Below, one piece after another: positions 44,270-64,000 of a stretch of 64,000 bases of DNA (its first letter is position 1; the number at the start of each line of letters is the position of its first letter). The notes below the pieces were generated by a model. That model was given only the letters and a program-made list of their open reading frames with translations, was not told the DNA's origin and did no database searches. The stretch lies in contig NW_022985695.1 in assembly GCF_902459465.1 (NCBI RefSeq), forward strand, positions 124,001 to 188,000, written 5' to 3'. The translations under genes and the position numbers were made by a program. Source of the stretch: Asterias rubens. Its lineage: Eukaryota > Echinodermata > Asteroidea > Forcipulatida > Asteriidae.

Positions 44270-45493
44270 AAACCTGGGAACCTCGCTCCAGGATCTGGTA
44301 AGTTTGTGTGCTTTTTTTTAAAAAATATTTTTTTAAATGGTGTTTTGAGTGTTCATTAGACATTGAGGATTAAGTTTGTGCACTTAGAATTTGAGTCATG
44401 AGTACAAAACATATCCACGCGTCCGGGAACCACTTACTACTTAGATCTAGAGTGTAGACATACTGTTACCCTGTGCAAATGCTTCGTTGTTCCCAGATGC
44501 GCGGACATATGTGTTGTACACAAAGCACGGATCGAGTATTTCTTCTTTCCAGGACAAACGTGTGCAGATAATTTTCCACGTTCGTCTTGGGAAAAAAATA
44601 ACATGATCGTCATGTGTTGTGACTTCGCGTAGTTGCGATAACGTAACCCTCCTCCCAACGGCCGAATAGGTCGGAGGGTTACGAAGCTCCCGCAAGTGTG
44701 CAGGGTGAAATGGTTAAAAAGGTACAATTTCGACAGCTAGTCAGCACATTTGCTCCATTTTTACCACTTTTGAAAATCATGACACAAATTCGAGAAACAC
44801 GAACTTGATCCTCAATGTCTAATGAATCCTACTATATCACTCAAAACACCATTGAGGAAATAATTTGAAGAAAAATGACAAAAACTTACCAGATCCCTGA
44901 GCGAAAGAGTAAAAAATGTCCCAGGTTGAAAATTTGAATCCGAGGGGGGCGGAGCTTCGGCTGTGTGTGCACGTCACCGGGGTCAACGACTCAGCGCTGC
45001 GTGTGGTGCATTGTGTATCCCGGTAACTGTGCAGCCGTAGTCTTGGTTCCAAGACCATTGGTGTTGCGCAATCACACACAACCAACGTTCTCCAATCTAT
45101 GCACAGGGCAAAATCTGTACACGCTTGTATTAATCGCACGTTAGCGGGCGCTCTGTTTCTCTGATTTCCGCATCTCACCGCGTGTACAAGACTACAGCTG
45201 CACAGTTGCAGGGATACAGAATGCACCACACGCAGCGCTGAGTCTGTGACGTGCACAAACAGCCGAAGCTCCGCCCCCCCTCAGATTCAAATTTTCAACC
45301 TGGGAAATTTTTTACTCTTTCGCTCAGGGATCTGGTAACTTTTTGTCATTTTTTTCAAATTATTTCCTCAATAGTGTTTTGAGTGATATGGTAGGATTCA
45401 TTAGCGTGTTCCTAGAATTTGTCATGATTTTCAAAAGTGGTAAAAATGGAGCAAATCTGCTAACTAGCTGTCGAAATTATGTTATTAACCATA
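44270..45493. repeat. Nested large inverted repeat
   Basis: Arms at about 44709-45050 and 45185-45493 are inverted copies of roughly 310-340 bp, separated by about 130 bp. They pair through GCGAAAGAGTAAAAAATG, GGCGGAGCTTCGGCTGTG and CAGCGCTGCGTGTGGTGCA. A third, partial copy in direct orientation lies at about 44281-44410 (GATCTGGTAAGTTTGTG, TTAGACATTGAGGATTAAG). The stretch 44440-44640 has relatives at 48090-48260 in the opposite orientation (GGACAAACGTG). No coding capacity was recognised; it lies in gene B intron 1. Confidence 0.82.
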
Positions 45494-45823
45494 CAATTGG
45501 GGACAATCAGCATTCGTAGTGTAGTGGCAAAATGGAATAGACGGGGACTGAATTACCACAGTAAGAATTTAATTTGTAACCATTTTTGAGATTGCAAAGT
45601 GGATTTCTTGGACCAACTCCTAGGTCAATGAGAGTTCAAAGAACACGTAGAGCCTAATTTTGGCGAGATTTTCATAAAAAAAGAAAAAAAAAATTTGACC
45701 TGATATCGAAATGCCAAACCCCCCAACACCTTTCATTTGTTACAAAATGATTAAAATAGACAGAATTTAATTAAAAATTAAATGATGACTTTTTCACTTA
45801 CCCCCTATTTTTTTATAAAAAAT

Positions 45824-45962
45824 GGAAAAGTTTCCGTATGGCGCCACCACTTTTTCATTCGATATGAAATAATATAGGAACTTATTTACCTGATTGATAT
45901 ATCCCTTTTTGTAAAAATGAGTGAAAAAGTGGTGGCGCCATCCGGAAAGTTATCCTAAAAAA
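45824..45962. mobile_element. Foldback element, GGCGCCACCAC family, copy 3
   Basis: Same arms and AT-rich centre as the copies at 6289 and 6888. It lies about 290 bp from gene B exon 1, in intron 1. Confidence 0.82.
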
Positions 45963-46246
45963 TTAAAAATTTTCTGAAAAAAGATATTCCCCGGGGGGAG
46001 TCCCGTATGTTTTTATTATGTGTGATTTTTTAGTAAATTTTGATAGGCCTACTGATTTATCTTATTCTTAACAAAGAATGAAAAGTGGTGTCAGGAAATC
46101 GAAATTGTCGTTCCCTTCTATCCACAACTGCCACTAACTGGTTTTCTTCAAATGGTCGAGTTGACTCTCAAATGGTACCAGCAGTGCTCAACACGTGGCC
46201 TCGCCTCGTTTATAAAAAATTAACAATCCAATTATTTCCAACTTAC

Positions 46247-46425
46247 GAGCTTCCATCAAACTCCATATTTGACCACACCATGGCCAACGAAACCAGTTGG
46301 TTTCCAGAGTAACGATCCCAGTTGTTGATCATGAACTGTTTCCGAGCCTTCCAATGGTTAATTGGCTCGTACGGGTGACGATGTTTCTCGAAAAATTCTT
46401 CCATCTCTTTCGTTATGGACGCCAT
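46247..46425 (-). CDS. NKRF: NKRF-like gene B, exon 1 (XTBD)
   Basis: It encodes MASITKEMEEFFEKHRHPYE, then HWKARKQFMINNWDRY and NQLVSLAMVWSNMEFDG: the XRN2-binding XTBD core, with the NQLxSLxMVW signature. The donor is GTAAGT (complement of 46241-46246). It can join either the 43857 exon or the 43131 exon in the same phase. The ATG at 46425 lies in AAAATGGCG, a YY1-type context often found at start sites. An in-frame ATG 33 bp upstream is less likely. Confidence 0.88.
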
Positions 46426-46561
46426 TTTGATTTTTGTTTGATAGAGGGCGCCCTTCACATCTGTGCGTTTTGTTTGGTTGTTGCAGAAGTAAAATTACCA
46501 AAACAAGAATAGTGTCGTCTCGTCGTCCTTTCCAACTTTGTCAACTCGGATAAAAAAGTAG
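46426..46561. promoter_or_regulatory. Shared upstream region of gene B and PTGR2
   Basis: Only 136 bp separate the start codons of gene B (minus strand, 46425) and PTGR2 (plus strand, 46562). Both 5' UTRs and the core promoters must lie here or overlap the exons. There is no clear TATA box. A YY1-like AAAATGGCG lies at the gene B start. The arrangement suggests a bidirectional promoter; start sites cannot be read from sequence alone. Confidence 0.65.
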
Positions 46562-61196
<14,635 letters not shown>

Positions 61197-61913
61197 CCCT
61201 AACATAATGAACCAATAAAGGCAGATTCATATCTCCTGCAAATGCAGAGTGAATTTTGTTGCCGCACTAATCGGCATGCACTGTTTTTCTGTTTGTGACG
61301 CAAGAAAACCTGCTTCACACTAAGTTGAGTACATTCTCATGATTATTTTGTATAAGTTCAGAAAAGGCAGTTGAGTGCTGGTCAATGCTGGGTTCTTATA
61401 TAACACTTTATCACACCCCTAGGGGCGTATCAAAGCATTCATTAATTGGTTTTCAACATGATAAGCAGAGCTATGTTTTGAATTATGAGACCCACTTACA
61501 GCACCTTCTAATGTGCTGTAGCCACTGCCAGAGAAACACGGGGGCGAATCACCTTATCTTCACGATAAAGTGTAACTGGGTTAATTAACATGCATTCCAC
61601 AACACTCAGGTTGGGTGTCGGATCCAAAGTCACTAGTGTTTAAGGTTGGGATAGAGAACAATTATTTATACATGTACAACCCTTTACCTTAATGTCTCAT
61701 CCTTGCAAAGTCCTGTGAAATATTTACTCCAAGAGAACATTTGGAGTAGGGTAATGCAAGATAATTTCAAAGTTATTGTACTGCTTGTTGTTTTTTTCTT
61801 AGAAAAATTGCAGCAAGTGTGAAACAAAATGTGGTGATGTTTGGGTTGCAATTCCCTGAGGTTGTGGAGCGTGGGAATCTGTTTTATAGTGTGTGTACCA
61901 GTATGAGTACCAG
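61197..61913 (+). other. PTGR2: PTGR2 3' UTR
   Basis: Follows the stop codon at 61196. An AATAAA lies at 61214-61219, which is unusually close to the stop; later signals (for example near 62394) are also possible. Extent is inference. Confidence 0.4.
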
Positions 61914-62292
61914 TTAAAACGCAGTGGACACTTTCGGTAAACAGTATATTGTCCAAGGCCCACACTTTGTGTATCACAACTTCTATATCAAATAACAAAC
62001 CTGTGAAAATTTAGGCTCAATCGGTCGTTGGAGTCGGGAGAAAATAACGGAAAAACCCACCCTTGTTTCCGCATGTTTCGCCATGTCATGACATGTGTTT
62101 AAAATAATTCCGTAATTCTCGATATCGAGAATTGATATTGTTTTAATGTTTTCTCAAAAAGTAAAGCATTTCATGGAACAATATTTCAAGAGAAGTCTTT
62201 CACCATTACCTTCTGTAAACCCTGTAAGTTATATGTAACTCTGTGAACTTTAATTTTTTTTTTTTTTTACCGAAAGTGCTTAATCGCTTTAA
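61914..62292. mobile_element. TTAA foldback element, GCCATTGGACCC family, copy 3
   Basis: TTAA at both ends (61914 and 62289). Inner blocks match copy 1 (CAAGGCCCACACTTTGTGTA, GGAAAAACCCACCCTTGTTT), with a changed central palindrome ATTCTCGATATCGAGAAT. It sits downstream of PTGR2, perhaps in its 3' UTR. Confidence 0.85.
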
Positions 62293-64000
62293 TGAAACTG
62301 CAAATAAGCCTTGGCTGAATCCGAGTGGCAAAGATGTTCTCATTCTAACTTTTAAAAATATTTAAAAAAACTTTTCATGGAACTTGATGCAAAAATAAAC
62401 TTCCAACGCAAATTGTGTGTGTATGAACATGTGTGTGGCACGTATGCAAATGAAAAATTGTAATGTAGCCTAATGGTATGCAAATATCAGCAGGTAAAAG
62501 ACCACAGGGGAAACTGTGATGACTTGCTATTTTTTTCATTATTGCCCTTTACTAACTCTTGGGAATAATTTCCTTGCCAACAATTTTAAAGAAAAAAAAA
62601 AAAAGCAAAAAAAAAAAAGCAAGGTGTTTTTTGTTCATACTGCATAGCAGACCTATGCCACTCTTGCGCCTTAATTTCATGTCAATATGTTACCTAGGTG
62701 TTTTGTAAATTTGCTATGAATTTGCTATCAAAGCCATGAATTTCTTCTAGTTTGGGGTATTTTTAAAGCTAAATATCTATATTTTTTATAAATTATTTAT
62801 TGACAGGCGGGTTATATTTTGAGGGGGAAAAACAAAAACAAAACAAAGGATGTTCTGTCAATGGGAAGTTTGCTTGTGTCAGAGTTGAGTGCCTGTGGAT
62901 ACATCAGAAAAGTAGCCAGAAATGTGTATGTACAAATCTTCCCCCAATTTCCTGAAATTTCAAAAAGACCAAATCATTCCTGATGGAGACATGCCTGCAT
63001 CATTTCAGCTGAACAGCTGAATTTATCATCAAAACAAAATAATATACTGCCATTGAAAACTTAAAGAAAAAAAGTATGATTGTTTTTGTGATTTGCCATT
63101 TTTTTTCTTCTCCCCACAATTGCAAAATTGCATGATTGTGAACAAAGAGAAGTGAGGGTTTTGGGTTTATTTGTGGGGGGGGGGGGGGGTGATTGTTACA
63201 GTAATAAACATTGTGCAATGTTAATTTTAAATTTGGTGAGGTAAGAAGTTAACAAACAGACAAACACTTTTTTTATGTGAAGTTTGGTGGAGCAACATCT
63301 ATTAATTAAAGCATTCGATTGTTGTTTTGTATTCATATACATGTATTCAGCAATTTAAAATTAAATCGTTTATTTTTATTTTTCAAGTTAATGTTGATTA
63401 CTTTCAAGTTTCATTTTATTTTGTATGCATAAAATATTCAACAATAAGTGTGTGTGCCAAATTCCATGACACCTTTTGGAGACTTTGTGGTACAAAGTAG
63501 TGGACTAAGGGCCTTGTCACACGAGGCAACTTTTGTAGGCAACTAGGAGGCAACCAACTCAGTGCATGCTACAGGACCACTTTGGCAGCAATTTTTCAAA
63601 CAATGTCTTGAGTGACAACTTGAGTGACTTTAATTAGCTATGGCTATGACTGGCTATCTGTTTATTAGCTGCTAGTAGCCTTTTTGAGATATGGCGGACA
63701 CATAATATTGCACTGTTTGGTTTGGGTGTATATAACGGACAAATTTACCCAAATCCGATAACATAACATATGAATGTGTTCACCATCTCACAATGGCGAA
63801 TGGAAGCCATCAAACACATACCGTAGTCTACAATTGAAGTTGCAAAAACAAAAGTTACTAACAAATGTAATTCCTAAATAAATAAAATTGTTTGACTTTA
63901 TCAAGTTTCAGCAAATTAGCGAAAATTCATCTCATGTATAAGACTGGAAAGGTTTTAAAGACTAGCAAGCAGTCTGTATGGAACAAACATTATAGAGCGC
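62293..64000. other. Intergenic end of window
   Basis: AT-rich, with A-runs near 62590-62620 and a G-run at 63174-63190. The block at 63510-63620 (CTTGTCACACGAGGCAAC, AGGCAACCAACT) resembles 10268-10330 in EXD1 intron 5 and may be a dispersed repeat. No gene was seen. Confidence 0.5.

Noticed and set aside
44437-45256. Open frames in the large inverted repeat
   Set aside because: They lie within foldback arms, have no recognisable domain and are mirrored on the other arm.

Overview
The window looks like nuclear DNA of a marine invertebrate deuterostome, most likely an echinoderm and probably a sea star. The evidence is split genes with GT-AG introns, animal gene families (EXD1, PTGR2, NKRF/CDKN2AIPNL), and very many short foldback elements, tRNA-derived SINEs, L2/CR1-like LINEs, a Penelope-like element and a DIRS-like element. 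The species call is inference from repeat style. The gene models were built by hand from splice sites and unbroken phase.

Layout. 0.1-1.4 kb: decayed Penelope-like retroelement (- strand). 1.8-5.9 kb: a 129-bp foldback element next to a 4-kb element with long terminal inverted repeats enclosing a ~220-bp satellite array. 6.1-19.1 kb (+): a 12-exon EXD1 gene (LSm domain plus degenerate DEDD exonuclease domain, 801 aa), a piRNA-pathway family; its introns hold 44-bp, 54-bp and 64-bp tandem arrays. 24.0-36.9 kb (-): a giant NKRF-like gene (called A here, 2902 aa) with an N-terminal XRN2-binding (XTBD) domain, nine dsRBD-like units, two long low-complexity repeat arrays and a G-patch. 41.1-46.4 kb (-): its paralogue B (734 aa), with the normal NKRF order XTBD, dsRBDs, G-patch, R3H. 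An alternative last exon inside its first intron would give a 79-aa XTBD-only protein resembling CDKN2AIPNL. 46.56-61.2 kb (+): a seven-exon PTGR2 gene (355 aa), head-to-head with B across 136 bp. Its first intron carries a decayed LINE, a DIRS-like fragment and foldback elements; its third intron carries seven copies of the last 87 bp of exon 3; its fourth carries a second LINE.

The most unusual content is the pair of XTBD/dsRBD/G-patch genes. From the families involved, XTBD recruits the 5'-3' exonuclease XRN2, dsRBDs bind duplex RNA, and G-patches stimulate DEAH helicases. Protein A has multiplied the dsRBD-like module and lost R3H, and B has recently duplicated one dsRBD unit; locus B may also make the adaptor-only form. 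This suggests a lineage-specific elaboration of XRN2-linked double-stranded-RNA handling. The role is inference.

Repeats dominate the rest. At least three TTAA-flanked foldback families are present in several copies, one copy being interrupted by another element. No rRNA gene, functional tRNA gene or CRISPR array was seen.
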